DNA of 64,000 nucleotides from Streptomyces sp. PsTaAH-137 (GTDB lineage: Bacteria; Actinomycetota; Actinomycetes; Streptomycetales; Streptomycetaceae), in the NCBI RefSeq assembly GCF_003259365.1, contig NZ_QLLY01000014.1, forward strand, positions 182,716 to 246,715. The letters run 5' to 3'. The position numbers and the translations under genes were made by a program. Each line of letters starts with the position of its first letter. Positions within the stretch are counted from its first letter, which is position 1. Positions 50,022 to 59,046 of this stretch are shown piece by piece. The notes beneath the pieces are model-generated. The model worked only from the letters and a program-made list of their open reading frames with translations. It searched no databases and was not told where the DNA came from.

Positions 50022-50057
50022 CCACCGCCCGAGCCGTGTGCGGGGCTCGGGCGGTGG
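50022..50057 (-). terminator. Intra-operon stem-loop after the binding-protein gene (operon 2)
   Basis: CCACCGCCCGAGCC (50022-50035) and GGCTCGGGCGGTGG (50044-50057) form a perfect 14-bp stem 22 nt after the binding-protein stop and before the permease genes. Same position as in operon 1. Confidence 0.65.
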
Positions 50058-50079
50058 GGACGGACGCTGTCGTCAGCGG

Positions 50080-51702
50080 TTACTTCTTGACCTGAACGCC
50101 GGTCAGGATCGGGTCACCGTCCTGGGCGTACTTGACGCCGGAGACATTCTCCGAGTAGCCCGCGTTGACCTTGTAGTACCAGAGCGGGATGCTCGGCATG
50201 TAGTTCGGCAGCTCCTTCTCGAGCTGCTGGTACAGCTTCTCCGACTCGTCCAGCGTCTTGGCGGCGTCGGCCTTGGTGATCAGCTCGTCGATCTTCTTGT
50301 TCGAGAAGCCACCCTGGTTGCCGTCCGACTTGGTGCCGTACAGGTCGCGGATGAAGTTGGAGATGAAGGGGTAGTCGAGCACCCAGCCGGAGCGGTAGAG
50401 CGACTTGACTTCCTTGTTGTCGCGCGCGTTCGTGTCGGCCTGGAAGTCGGCCTTCGCGTCGCCCGTGCACTTGACGCCGGTCGCCTTGGTGATGGAGCCG
50501 CAGACGGCCTCCACCCACTCCTTGTGGCCACCGTCGGTGTTGTACTGGATCGAGATCTTGTTGCCCGGGACGCCGCCACCCTGCTTGATGAGGGCCTTGG
50601 CCTTCGCCGGGTCGTACTTGGTCACGTCGCCCGCGGCGTTGTCCGTGTAGCCGAGCACGCCCTTAGCGACCCAGCCGGTGGCCGGCTCACGGGTGCCCTG
50701 AAGGACCGTCTTGGTGATGGTGTCGCGGTCGATCGCCATCGACAGGCCCTGGAGGACCTTGGGGTCGACGTCCTTCCACTGCTTGGTGTAGAAGGCCACG
50801 GCGATCGTCTGGATCGCGGAGTAGGACTGGTCGACGGCGCGGTCGCCCAGGTCCTGCTTGTACACGGGGAGGTCACGCGGGGCGACCTGACGCATCACGT
50901 CGAGGTTGCCGGACTTGAGGTCCTGGTAGGCCGTCTCAAGCTTGGCGTAATTCTTGAAGGTCACGCCGCCGTTCTTGGCCTTGTTCGGGCCCTTGTAGTC
51001 GGCGTTCTTCTTGACCACGATCTGCTTCTTGTGGTCCCAGCTGACGAACTTGTAAGGGCCGTTGCCGACCGGCTTCTCACCGGCGGCCTTCGGGTCCTGG
51101 TAGAAGGACGCGGGCAGCGGGTCGAAGACCTCGTAGCCCAGCTTGTAGACGAAGTACGGGATCGGCTTCGAGAGCTCGATGGTGAAGGTGTTGTCGTCGA
51201 CGACCTTCAGGCCGGACATCGTGTCGGCCTTGGCCTTGCCCTTGGCCGGCGCGACGTCGTCGTAGCCCTTGATGTCCGAGAACCAGAAGCTGTTCGTCTG
51301 CTTGTTGGCCGGGTTCGCGGCCCAGTTCCACGCCTTGACGTAGGAGTCGGCGGTGACGGCGGTGCCGTCGTGGAACTTCCAGCCCTGCTTCAGCTTGACC
51401 GTGAAGGTCTTGTTGTCCGTCGTGTCGACCGACTGGGCGTTCACCATCGTGATGTTGCCCTTGGAGTCATAGTCGACCAGGCCCGAGAACAGGGACTTGA
51501 TGACGATGCTGCCGTTGGACTCCATGGTGTTGGCGGGCTGCAGAGGGTTCTGCGGCTCACCGACCTCGACGGAGAACGTGCCGTTCGGGTCGACCGCGGC
51601 CTTGCTGTCGCCGCTGTCACTGTCGCTGCCACCGCACGCGGTCGCGGCCAGAGCGATGATCGCCGCGCCCGCCACCCACTTGGCGCTCTTGGCACCACGC
51701 AT
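50080..51702 (-). CDS. Peptide-binding lipoprotein (family 5; operon 2)
   Basis: A 540-aa family-5 SBP. Lipobox LAATAC puts the Cys at 23, as in operon 1. Then NPLQPANTMESNGSIVIKSLFSGLVDYD, FTVKLKQGWKFHDGTAVTADSYVKAWNWAA and GNGPYKFVSWDHKKQIVVKKN. ATG 51702 follows GAGGAGG; an ATG at 51717 overlaps that site. The closest relatives in function are streptomycete oligopeptide importers of the BldK kind, one of which takes up a developmental signal. Gene order (binding protein first) differs from bldK as I recall it, so that name is not used. Confidence 0.92.
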   Translation of the reverse strand: MRGAKSAKWVAGAAIIALAATACGGSDSDSGDSKAAVDPNGTFSVEVGEPQNPLQPANTMESNGSIVIKSLFSGLVDYDSKGNITMVNAQSVDTTDNKTFTVKLKQGWKFHDGTAVTADSYVKAWNWAANPANKQTNSFWFSDIKGYDDVAPAKGKAKADTMSGLKVVDDNTFTIELSKPIPYFVYKLGYEVFDPLPASFYQDPKAAGEKPVGNGPYKFVSWDHKKQIVVKKNADYKGPNKAKNGGVTFKNYAKLETAYQDLKSGNLDVMRQVAPRDLPVYKQDLGDRAVDQSYSAIQTIAVAFYTKQWKDVDPKVLQGLSMAIDRDTITKTVLQGTREPATGWVAKGVLGYTDNAAGDVTKYDPAKAKALIKQGGGVPGNKISIQYNTDGGHKEWVEAVCGSITKATGVKCTGDAKADFQADTNARDNKEVKSLYRSGWVLDYPFISNFIRDLYGTKSDGNQGGFSNKKIDELITKADAAKTLDESEKLYQQLEKELPNYMPSIPLWYYKVNAGYSENVSGVKYAQDGDPILTGVQVKK

Positions 51703-52241
51703 GGGGTTCCTCCTCATGAGTCCACTTGTTCACTGCGAGAGAGGGCACATCCGTGACGGCCGACACCCCTGTCGGCCGATGCATGGTGTGCCTCAGTGTG
51801 CTCGTGAGTCGGCGCTCCCCACTGCGCGTGACCCATTGACCCGAGCTCTATGGCGTCAACTATTAGCCATGGAGTGTCGGTCACCAACACCCATTTGGTC
51901 TCGGTTCGATCACACCTGTTGCGTACATCTCCCAAAATCCGGACAAACTGATCTGGACTAGAGGGTCACGAAACGGACGCGTTACATATCTATCGGTCAG
52001 TGACGTCCGGATAGCGGACGGAGACGTGAGATAAAGAACTTGCGCGGCGGAGCCGGGATGTGGAGCCTGGCCGCCGAGGGGCACGCAGGCAGAGGCCGCG
52101 GTCTACGCGCGACACATCGGGAAAGCGTAGCGGGCGGAGGACAAGCCCGTACAGCCGTGCAACCCCCAAGGAGCGGCAAACCGCGTGCGAGCGCGCGAAG
52201 GGCCCGGCCCCTTCCGGGTGCCGGGCCCAACTGCGTGTGGA
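51703..52241 (-). promoter_or_regulatory. 539-nt intergenic region with promoter for operon 2
   Basis: On the minus strand TTGGTG (51887-51882) and TAATAG (51865-51860) are spaced 16 nt and face the binding-protein gene, giving a leader of about 150 nt. The stretch 51850-52040 is AT-rich for this genome. The left part (52060-52199) shows no conserved frame. No gene is seen. Confidence 0.5.
52200..52228 (-). terminator. Terminator of typA
   Basis: GGGCCCGGC (52200-52208) and GCCGGGCCC (52220-52228) form a 9-bp stem 13 nt after the typA stop. Confidence 0.6.
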
Positions 52242-54149
52242 TCAGCCGTGCTTGGCGCGCGAGGCGGAGCGGCCGCGCTCCTTCTGGTCCAGGACGACCT
52301 TGCGGATGCGGACGGCCTCCGGGGTCACCTCGACGCACTCGTCGTCGCGGCAGAACTCCAGGGACTGCTCCAGGGAGAGCTTGCGCGGCGGGACGATCGC
52401 CTCGAACGAGTCGGCCGACGAGGACCGCATGTTCGTGAGCTTCTTCTCCTTGGTGATGTTCACGTCCATGTCGTCGGCGCGCGAGTTCTCGCCGACGATC
52501 ATGCCCTCGTACACCTCGGTGCCGGGGTCGGTGAACAGCACGCCGCGCTCCTGGAGGTTCGTCATCGCGAACCCGGTGACGGCGCCGGCGCGGTCGGCGA
52601 CCAGCGAACCGTTGTTACGGGTCGTCAGCGTGCCGAACCACGGCTCGTGGCCCTCGTGGATGGAGTGGGCGATGCCCGTACCGCGGGTGTTCGTCAGGAA
52701 CTCCGTACGGAAGCCGATGAGGCCGCGGGACGGCACCACGAACTCCATGCGGACCCAGCCGGAGCCGTGGTTCGACATGTTGTCCATACGGCCCTTGCGG
52801 ACGCCCATGAGCTGCGTGACGGCGCCCATGTGCTCCTCGGGGACGTCGACCGTGAGGCGCTCGACCGGCTCGTGCGTCTTGCCGTCGATCTCCTGGGTGA
52901 CGACCTGCGGCTTGCCGATGGTCAGCTCGAAGCCCTCGCGGCGCATCTGCTCGACCAGGATGGCGAGCGCGAGCTCACCGCGGCCCTGGACCTCCCAGGC
53001 GTCGGGACGCTCGGTGTCGAGGACACGGAGGCTGACGTTACCGATCAGCTCGCGGTCCAGGCGGTCCTTGACCTGACGGGCGGTGACCTTGCGGTCCTTC
53101 ACGGCGGACTTGGCGGCCGCGCCCTTGCCCGTGCCACCGCGGCCGACGAGCGGCGAGGTGTTGGTGCCGATGGTCATGGAGATGGCCGGCTGGTCGACCG
53201 TGATCAGCGGCAGCGCGATCGGGTTCTCCGGGTCGGCCAGGGTCTCGCCGATCATGATGTCCGGGATACCGGCGACGGCGCAGATGTCACCGGGGCCCGC
53301 GACCTCGGCGGGCTTGCGGGTGAGCGCCTCGGTCATCAGCAGCTCGGTGATGCGGACGTTGGAGATCGTGCCGTCGCGCTTGATCCAGGCGACCGTCTGG
53401 CCCTTGCGCAGCTCGCCCTGCTCGACGCGGAGCAGCGCGATGCGGCCGAGGAAGTTGTCGGCGTCGAGGTTGGTGACGTGGGCCTGGAGCGGCGCGTCCT
53501 CCTCGTACGTCGGGGCCGGGACGTGCTCCAGGATCGTGGAGAAGAACGGCTCCAGGTTGGTGGAGTCCGCGGGGACCGTGCCGTTCTCCGGCTTGGTCAG
53601 CGACGCGATGCCGTCACGGCCGCAGGCGTAGACGATCGGGAACTCGATCTGCTCCTCGTCCGCGTCCAGGTCGAGGAAGAGGTCGTACGTCTCGTTGACG
53701 ACCTCGTCGATCCGGGAGTCCGGACGGTCCGTCTTGTTGATGCACAGGATGACGGGCAGACGCTGCTGGAGCGCCTTGCGCAGCACGAAGCGCGTCTGCG
53801 GGAGCGGACCCTCGGAGGCGTCCACGAGCAGCACAACGGCGTCGACCATCGACAGACCGCGCTCGACCTCGCCACCGAAGTCGGCGTGGCCCGGGGTGTC
53901 GATGATGTTGATCGTGATGACGTCGCCGCCATCCTTCGGGTGGTACTTGACGGCCGTGTTCTTGGCCAGGATCGTGATGCCCTTCTCACGCTCCAGGTCA
54001 TTCGAGTCCATCATGCGATCGTCGAGGGACTCGGCGGCGTGAGCTGCGAACGAGCCGGCCTGCTTGAGCATGGCGTCGACGATGGTCGTCTTGCCGTGGT
54101 CGACGTGGGCGACGATGGCGACGTTTCGGATGTCGTGGCGCGTGGCCAT
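52242..54149 (-). CDS. typA: Translational GTPase TypA/BipA
   Basis: A 635-aa ribosome-binding GTPase. G1 is AHVDHGKTT (residues 14-22), G2 lies in EREKGITILAKN, G3 is DTPGHADFGG, and G4 is NKTDRPD. EF-G-like domains III and V and the TypA-specific C-terminal domain (PSRGLIGFRTEFLTNTRGTG) follow. It assists 50S ribosome assembly and translation under stress or cold. The length is normal. An inverted repeat (GCGCGTA-N9-TACGCGC at 54182-54204) lies upstream. Confidence 0.95.
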   Translation of the reverse strand: MATRHDIRNVAIVAHVDHGKTTIVDAMLKQAGSFAAHAAESLDDRMMDSNDLEREKGITILAKNTAVKYHPKDGGDVITINIIDTPGHADFGGEVERGLSMVDAVVLLVDASEGPLPQTRFVLRKALQQRLPVILCINKTDRPDSRIDEVVNETYDLFLDLDADEEQIEFPIVYACGRDGIASLTKPENGTVPADSTNLEPFFSTILEHVPAPTYEEDAPLQAHVTNLDADNFLGRIALLRVEQGELRKGQTVAWIKRDGTISNVRITELLMTEALTRKPAEVAGPGDICAVAGIPDIMIGETLADPENPIALPLITVDQPAISMTIGTNTSPLVGRGGTGKGAAAKSAVKDRKVTARQVKDRLDRELIGNVSLRVLDTERPDAWEVQGRGELALAILVEQMRREGFELTIGKPQVVTQEIDGKTHEPVERLTVDVPEEHMGAVTQLMGVRKGRMDNMSNHGSGWVRMEFVVPSRGLIGFRTEFLTNTRGTGIAHSIHEGHEPWFGTLTTRNNGSLVADRAGAVTGFAMTNLQERGVLFTDPGTEVYEGMIVGENSRADDMDVNITKEKKLTNMRSSSADSFEAIVPPRKLSLEQSLEFCRDDECVEVTPEAVRIRKVVLDQKERGRSASRAKHG

Positions 54150-54181
54150 ATTGCGGCGTACTCCCGGAATAGTGGACGGCT

Positions 54182-54204
54182 GCGCGTACATCAGTGATAC
54201 GCGC
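54182..54204. promoter_or_regulatory. Inverted repeat upstream of typA
   Basis: GCGCGTA and TACGCGC flank a 9-nt centre, 33 nt before the typA start on the minus strand. It could be an operator or a 5' mRNA hairpin. Confidence 0.3.
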
Positions 54205-54330
54205 GCCCTGCCGGGCTGGACACGCCACGGCCTCACCCCATCGTACGTGGCTCGAAGGGTGGGGGCCGAGCCAGGGCGTGACGGGTGCGGGGAACGACGG
54301 GAAAACTGCAGGTCAACGGGTAGAACGCAG

Positions 54331-54359
54331 CTTGCCCGCCGGGTTGTCCGGCGGGCAAG
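54331..54359 (-). terminator. Terminator of the lipoprotein gene
   Basis: CTTGCCCGCCGG (54331-54342) and CCGGCGGGCAAG (54348-54359) make a perfect 12-bp stem 20 nt after the stop at 54380. Confidence 0.8.
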
Positions 54360-54379
54360 GGAGTTGAGCTCGATCTGAG

Positions 54380-55051
54380 CTAGATCTTCTTCGTGGCGGT
54401 GTCACCGGGCCGGCAGGAGCGCCGGGCGGCCTCGTGGGCGAGGCCCTTGCCGACGGCCTCGTCGCAGGACAGGACGCCGCCGACGTCGACCGTCCAGTGC
54501 CGGGCACGGCCCGTCGTGGTGCGGCCGTCGTCGCAGGTGTAGCGGAAGGTGCCGCTCGCCTCCCTGACGCCGGCGTAGGTCACGAATCTCCCGCCGTCCT
54601 CCATGGTTGCCACCGCTCCGCCGGGAGGCGGCGGGGCGTCGTCGACGTCGGTGAACGCCCAGGTGTCGCCGTTCACGTCGGCCAGGGTCGCCGCGTCGGA
54701 CTCGATCTCGCCGGTCTCCTTGCCCAGGGAGAAGAGCACCTCGGCCGGGGACACGGCGGGCCCCTTCGTCCGGACCGAGGGCAGCGCCTCGGCCACCCGC
54801 TTCAGCGGCAGGGTCAGCCTGCCGCCGTCCTTGCCCAGCTCCTGCACCGTCGAGACGCCGGTCAGCTTCTCCGTCCTCTTCTCGACGTCGGTCCAGGTGA
54901 ACGTGCCGTCGGCGCAGGCGCGCGCCACCGGCACGGCACTCCTTCCGGTACCGGCACCTCGGTCCGGGTCCCGGTCGGTCCCCCCGGTGCACCCTGCGGC
55001 TCCCGCCGCCAGCACCACCACGGCGCACAGCGCCGCCCGCATCCTGATCAT
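54380..55051 (-). CDS. Secreted lipoprotein of unknown function
   Basis: A 223-aa exported protein with signal MIRMRAALCAVVVLAAGAAG and lipobox AAGC (Cys near 21). The mature part includes ACADGTFTWTDVEKRTEKLTGVS, an acidic stretch (ESDAATLADVNGDTWAF) and a C-terminal region with Cys pairs (YTCDDG, LSCDEA, RSCRPGD) likely disulfide-bonded. No family recognised. It lies 59 nt downstream of the large binding protein on the same strand. Confidence 0.7.
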   Translation of the reverse strand: MIRMRAALCAVVVLAAGAAGCTGGTDRDPDRGAGTGRSAVPVARACADGTFTWTDVEKRTEKLTGVSTVQELGKDGGRLTLPLKRVAEALPSVRTKGPAVSPAEVLFSLGKETGEIESDAATLADVNGDTWAFTDVDDAPPPPGGAVATMEDGGRFVTYAGVREASGTFRYTCDDGRTTTGRARHWTVDVGGVLSCDEAVGKGLAHEAARRSCRPGDTATKKI

Positions 55052-55110
55052 GCGGGCCAGGATGCGGGCGGCGGATGGATCACGTGGTGGATTTGAGCCG
55101 ATTCAGAGGT

Positions 55111-57459
55111 TCAGTCGTCCGACTTCGGCGACGGCGAGGACTTCCCGCCAGGCTTCAGGTAGCCGATGTTCTGGTACTGGGGGTCCTGGAAGCCGAAGGC
55201 GCCGGCGTTGGCCACGTCGGTGCGGGCCGCGACCAGCTCGGGGCGCTGGTAGAGCGGGATGGAGCCCGCCGCCGCCCAGATGCGGGCGTCGGCCTGCTTC
55301 ACCAGGGAGCGCGCCTCGCCCTCGTCCAGCTCGCCGATGGCCTCGTCGAAGAGCTGGTCGATCTGGTCGGTGCCGACCCGGGTGTAGTTCTGCTCGACGG
55401 TGAGCGAGCCGTCGGCGGCCGGGACCGGCTTGGCGTAGATGGGACGGGCGTCGGTGGCCGGGTAGGCGGACGCGGGCCAGGAGTAGAGGGCGAGGTCGTA
55501 CTGGCCGGACGCGATGTGGTCCTTGAAGTAGCTCTCGTCGTCCACCTTCATGATGTCGGTGCGCACGCCGATCTTCTCCAGCATCTGCGTGATCCGGTCG
55601 GCGACCGTGCGCAGCTGCTCGGAGCCCGCGCCGGACGGCAGGACGAAGCGCAGCGTGAGCGGCTTGCCGTCCTTGGCGAGCGGGCCCGCGGCGGCGCCGG
55701 CCGGGGCGGCCGTGCCCTTGGGCGCGTACGCGCCGGGGGCGCCGCCCTGCTTCACGTACGTCTTGGCGTCCTTGCCGAGCCCCTCGGCCGCGTGGTCGTT
55801 CTTGTGCCTCTTCGCGTGCTTGGCGTGCTTGGACGCCTTGGAGTGCTTGCCCTTCTCCTTGTCGGCCTTGCGCAGCTTCACCGCGTCGGCCTGGTGGAGG
55901 AGGGCGGTGTGCTGGGCGGCCGTGAAGGGGCCGGGGCCGAACAGCGGGAGCGCGTCGGCGCCGGGCTTCTGGTCGTCCTCGCCGACGATGTACGTACCGT
56001 CGTCGGCGTCCTCGGACTCGCTGTCGGAGTTTTCCGACTTCTCGGAGTTCTCGGAGCCGGCCGTCTTCTCCTTCTCGGCCTTGTCCTTCTCCTTCTTCTC
56101 CAGCGGGCCGCCCGGCACCCAGCCCGCCTCCGCGAGCAGCGCCCGCGCCTGGGCGGTGTCCTGGTCGCCGAGCGCGCCGCTGTTGTCCGCGTACGCCGCC
56201 TGCCCGGCCAGCGCGAGGTGGTTGTCCACGGTGCCGGCCGGCAGGCCGAGCGGCTTGAGGACGGCCTCGGCGAGCTTGGTGCGGTCGATGGCGCGGGCGA
56301 CGGCGCGGCGGACGCGCTCGTCGGCGAGGGGGCCCTCGGTGCCGTTCAGCGCGAGCTGGGTGTAGGCGGGCTCCAGCGACTTGCGGACGTCGAAGCCGCG
56401 CAGGTTCCGCTGCTCCTTCGCGTACTTCTTCACGGCCTTACGGGTCTTGGCGCGGGCCGCGATCTCCTCCTCGGCGGCCTCCTCGTCCTCGCCGTGCACG
56501 ATCGCCCAGGAGCGCAGCGCCTTGCCGGGGGTGAGGGCGGCGCCGGGGCCGTGGGCGAGCGGGCCCGCCGTGCCCTTGTCGCGGGCGGCGTAGGCGATGC
56601 GGTCGGCGCCGCCGGAGTCCAGGTCGGCGAGGTCGAGGTCGCCGGCGGCGAGGGCCGCGGCGCGCTTGGCGCGCGGCACCGCGCTGAGGACGAGCTTGTC
56701 CAGCTTGGCGGGGCTGCCCCACCAGCGCGGGTTGCGCTTGAGGGAGACCGTCTTGGCGTCGCGGTCGATCGTGTCGATGGCGAACGGGCCCGCCGTGTTC
56801 GTCAGCTTGCGCCGCGCGCTGTCGTTGAAGTGGTCCGGGGTCCCCATGACGTCCTTGGGGTACAGCGGCGAGAACAGGGCGCGCCAGTCCGCGTACGGCT
56901 TGGCGAACGTGACCCGCACCTCCAGGTCGTTCGCCCCGCGCTCGACCTTCTCGATGCGGTCGTAGCCGGCGTTGTGGGCCGTCCAGTACGCGCTGTCCTT
57001 GCCGGACAGGGCGCGCCACTGGGCGGCGAAGTCGGGGGCGCCGATCTCGCGGCCGTCGCTCCAGACCGCCTGCTGGTTCAGCTTGTACAGCACGACCTGC
57101 TTGGGCTCGGTCTCGATGACCTCGGCCTTCTCCAGGTAGTCGGGGTCGGCCTGCGGGCGGCCCTGGCCGTCGAGGCGGAACATCGACGGCAGCACGGCGC
57201 CGGTGACCCGGCCGGTGCTGGCGTCGGCGTCCGCCTGGAAGGAGTTCAGGGTCTGCGGCAGGTTGTCGACGGCCCAGCGCAGGGTGCCGCCGTCCTTGAT
57301 CTGGTCGCGGGCTGCGGGGGCGATGTCCTGCCCGGCGGAGGGCTTGCCCGCCTCGTCGTCCGCGGCGCACCCGGCGAGGGCGGTCACGGCGAGCGCGCCG
57401 CTCACGAGGAACGCGGCCGAGCGCAGGGCTGCGCCTGGGCGCCTGGGGGTCTGGTGCAT
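55111..57459 (-). CDS. Large family-5 substrate-binding lipoprotein with charged insertions
   Basis: A 782-aa SBP family-5 lipoprotein, about 240 residues longer than the two operon-linked ones. Lipobox LAGC puts the Cys at 31, then GGTLRWAVDNLPQTLNSFQADADAST. The usual fold is interrupted by a Lys/Glu/Ser-rich segment (about 453-490) and a Lys/His-rich segment (about 530-562, with five His in 20 residues). It ends with typical C-terminal SBP sequence. No permease or ATPase genes are adjacent, so it is an orphan binding protein. Confidence 0.88.
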   Translation of the reverse strand: MHQTPRRPGAALRSAAFLVSGALAVTALAGCAADDEAGKPSAGQDIAPAARDQIKDGGTLRWAVDNLPQTLNSFQADADASTGRVTGAVLPSMFRLDGQGRPQADPDYLEKAEVIETEPKQVVLYKLNQQAVWSDGREIGAPDFAAQWRALSGKDSAYWTAHNAGYDRIEKVERGANDLEVRVTFAKPYADWRALFSPLYPKDVMGTPDHFNDSARRKLTNTAGPFAIDTIDRDAKTVSLKRNPRWWGSPAKLDKLVLSAVPRAKRAAALAAGDLDLADLDSGGADRIAYAARDKGTAGPLAHGPGAALTPGKALRSWAIVHGEDEEAAEEEIAARAKTRKAVKKYAKEQRNLRGFDVRKSLEPAYTQLALNGTEGPLADERVRRAVARAIDRTKLAEAVLKPLGLPAGTVDNHLALAGQAAYADNSGALGDQDTAQARALLAEAGWVPGGPLEKKEKDKAEKEKTAGSENSEKSENSDSESEDADDGTYIVGEDDQKPGADALPLFGPGPFTAAQHTALLHQADAVKLRKADKEKGKHSKASKHAKHAKRHKNDHAAEGLGKDAKTYVKQGGAPGAYAPKGTAAPAGAAAGPLAKDGKPLTLRFVLPSGAGSEQLRTVADRITQMLEKIGVRTDIMKVDDESYFKDHIASGQYDLALYSWPASAYPATDARPIYAKPVPAADGSLTVEQNYTRVGTDQIDQLFDEAIGELDEGEARSLVKQADARIWAAAGSIPLYQRPELVAARTDVANAGAFGFQDPQYQNIGYLKPGGKSSPSPKSDD

Positions 57460-57856
57460 CTCGGAGCTACCTCCGGTACGGGCCGGTTGATCACTTTTGG
57501 CGGTATATGCGGTTGATCACATCTATCGGGGCGCGGGCCCAATAGGGGGCGGCGACACGGCGCAGGCCCCTCGGAAACCCTCGGGCGGACCAATGGGGGT
57601 GCCGGTGGGGGTGGTGTCGGGCGCGGCTGGGTGGGAACTGCGCGACCGGCCACGACGGTGGCGCACCCGGAAGACGACCCAGAAGCGGCCACCGGCCCGC
57701 AGACGGAGAACAACCGGCGAAACCGGCGTGAAAAGGGGGCGCGTACCGGGGCGTGCCCCGGGAATCCGGGCCGGTCCCTTCACAAACCGCAATGTGACGC
57801 GCGACACTCGCAGGCGCATGAGCATCTCCGCCGCACCAGCGGAAGCGAGGCACATC
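57460..57856. promoter_or_regulatory. 397-nt divergent intergenic region with spaced direct repeats
   Basis: GGTTGATCAC occurs at 57485-57494 and again at 57511-57520, 26 nt apart, around an AT-rich centre (GGTATATG) that could be the -10 region of the binding-protein gene on the minus strand. The rest up to 57856 is GC-rich with no gene seen. Confidence 0.45.
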
Positions 57857-58147
57857 ATGTCCCTGACCGACGACCTGGCGGCAGCCACCCGCTGCCTGGA
57901 CGACCTCACGCGCGCCGTCGGCCGCCTGGAACCCCAGCTCGGCGGGGGCCCGGACATCCGCCGCGTACGGGCCGACGCCGACCACCTGCGCGAGAGCCTG
58001 GCGCTGCTGCGCGAGGCGGCGACGGCCATGTACGAGTCACCGCGCCGCCCCGACCTCGTACCGATCCCGGACACCCCGTACGACAGCACGCTGTGGACGG
58101 ACTCGGACGACGAGGGACTCGGCGCACGGGACAGGCACGCCCCCTGA
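57857..58147 (+). CDS. Small acidic helical protein
   Basis: A 96-aa soluble protein. The first 60 residues are amphipathic helices (LAAATRCLDDLTRAVGRLEPQL, ADADHLRESLALLREAATAM), probably a helical hairpin; the tail is acidic and disordered (TLWTDSDDEGLGARD). No family recognised, though it recalls a streptomycete-conserved protein next to the sdh genes. ATG 57857 is preferred to ATG 57818. It lies 43 nt before the sdh anchor gene and may be cotranscribed with it. Confidence 0.6.
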   Translation: MSLTDDLAAATRCLDDLTRAVGRLEPQLGGGPDIRRVRADADHLRESLALLREAATAMYESPRRPDLVPIPDTPYDSTLWTDSDDEGLGARDRHAP

Positions 58148-58190
58148 CGCATCCCCGGTTACGCCCCTGACCCTTCGAGCGGAGGCTTCG

Positions 58191-59030
58191 TTGGCCACCG
58201 GCACCCAACCCTCCCGTACCGAACCCCCTACCGAGAGCGGCACCGGCGTCCGCGGCCGGACCCGTGCCGCGATCGCCGCGTCCCATCTGCGTACCGACCG
58301 CTGGTGGCTCGCCCCGGCGGCGACCGCCGCGGGCCTGCTCGCCTTCATCGTCTACTCGACATGGCGGGCCTTCTCGAACGCGGACTACTACGCGGCCCCG
58401 TACGTGTCGCCGTTCTACTCGCCGTGCCTGTCGCAGAACTGCGCGCCGATGCGGCACGGCCCCAACTGGGAGCTGTTCGGCGGCTGGTGGGGCCTGTCCC
58501 CCGCCCTGCTCATCCTGATCTTCCCGCTGGGCTTCCGGCTGACCTGCTACTACTACCGCAAGGCCTACTACCGCGGCTTCTGGGCCTCGCCCCCGGCCTG
58601 CGCGGTGGCCGAGCCGCACAAGAAGTACACCGGCGAGACGCGCTTCCCGCTGATCCTGCAGAACATCCACCGGTACTTCTTCTACGCGGCCGTACTCGTC
58701 GCCTGCATCCTGACGTACGACACCGTGCTGTCCTTCCGCGACGAGAACTACGCCTGGGGCCACATGGGCCTCGGCACCCTGGTCTTCCTGCTCAACATCA
58801 CCCTGATCTGGGCGTACACGATCTCCTGCCACTCGTGCCGGCACATCGTGGGCGGCCGGCTCAAGCACTTCTCCAAACATCCCGTGCGCTATCGCCTGTG
58901 GGGCTGGGTGGGCAGACTGAATGCCCGTCACATGCTGCTCGCCTGGGCGTCGTTGGTGAGTGTCGCGCTCGCCGACTTCTACGTGTATCTGGTCGCGTCC
59001 GGCGCCTTCGACGATCCGCGGTTCTTCTAA
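58191..59030 (+). CDS. sdhC: Succinate dehydrogenase membrane anchor subunit
   Basis: A 279-aa protein with five membrane helices and several histidines suited to haem or quinone contacts (QNIHRYFFY, SCHSCRHIVGG, NARHMLLAWA). It corresponds in size and place to the single anchor of mycobacterial Sdh1 (Rv0249c as recalled). A CxxC-like SCHSC in the middle is unusual. TTG 58191 is used (GGAGG 5 nt upstream). The flavoprotein gene follows by 16 nt. Confidence 0.8.
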   Translation: MATGTQPSRTEPPTESGTGVRGRTRAAIAASHLRTDRWWLAPAATAAGLLAFIVYSTWRAFSNADYYAAPYVSPFYSPCLSQNCAPMRHGPNWELFGGWWGLSPALLILIFPLGFRLTCYYYRKAYYRGFWASPPACAVAEPHKKYTGETRFPLILQNIHRYFFYAAVLVACILTYDTVLSFRDENYAWGHMGLGTLVFLLNITLIWAYTISCHSCRHIVGGRLKHFSKHPVRYRLWGWVGRLNARHMLLAWASLVSVALADFYVYLVASGAFDDPRFF

Positions 59031-59046
59031 TGGTGGGGGCCTTCTG

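Noticed and set aside
51714..51935. 73-aa frame in the leader of peptide operon 2 (minus strand)
   Set aside because: Codon use is not streptomycete-like, there is no ribosome site, and it overlaps the proposed promoter.
51951..51973. DasR-like (TGGTCTAGACCA) site upstream of peptide operon 2
   Set aside because: Only the core CTAGA and one flank match; the right half (GGGT) is wrong for the consensus.
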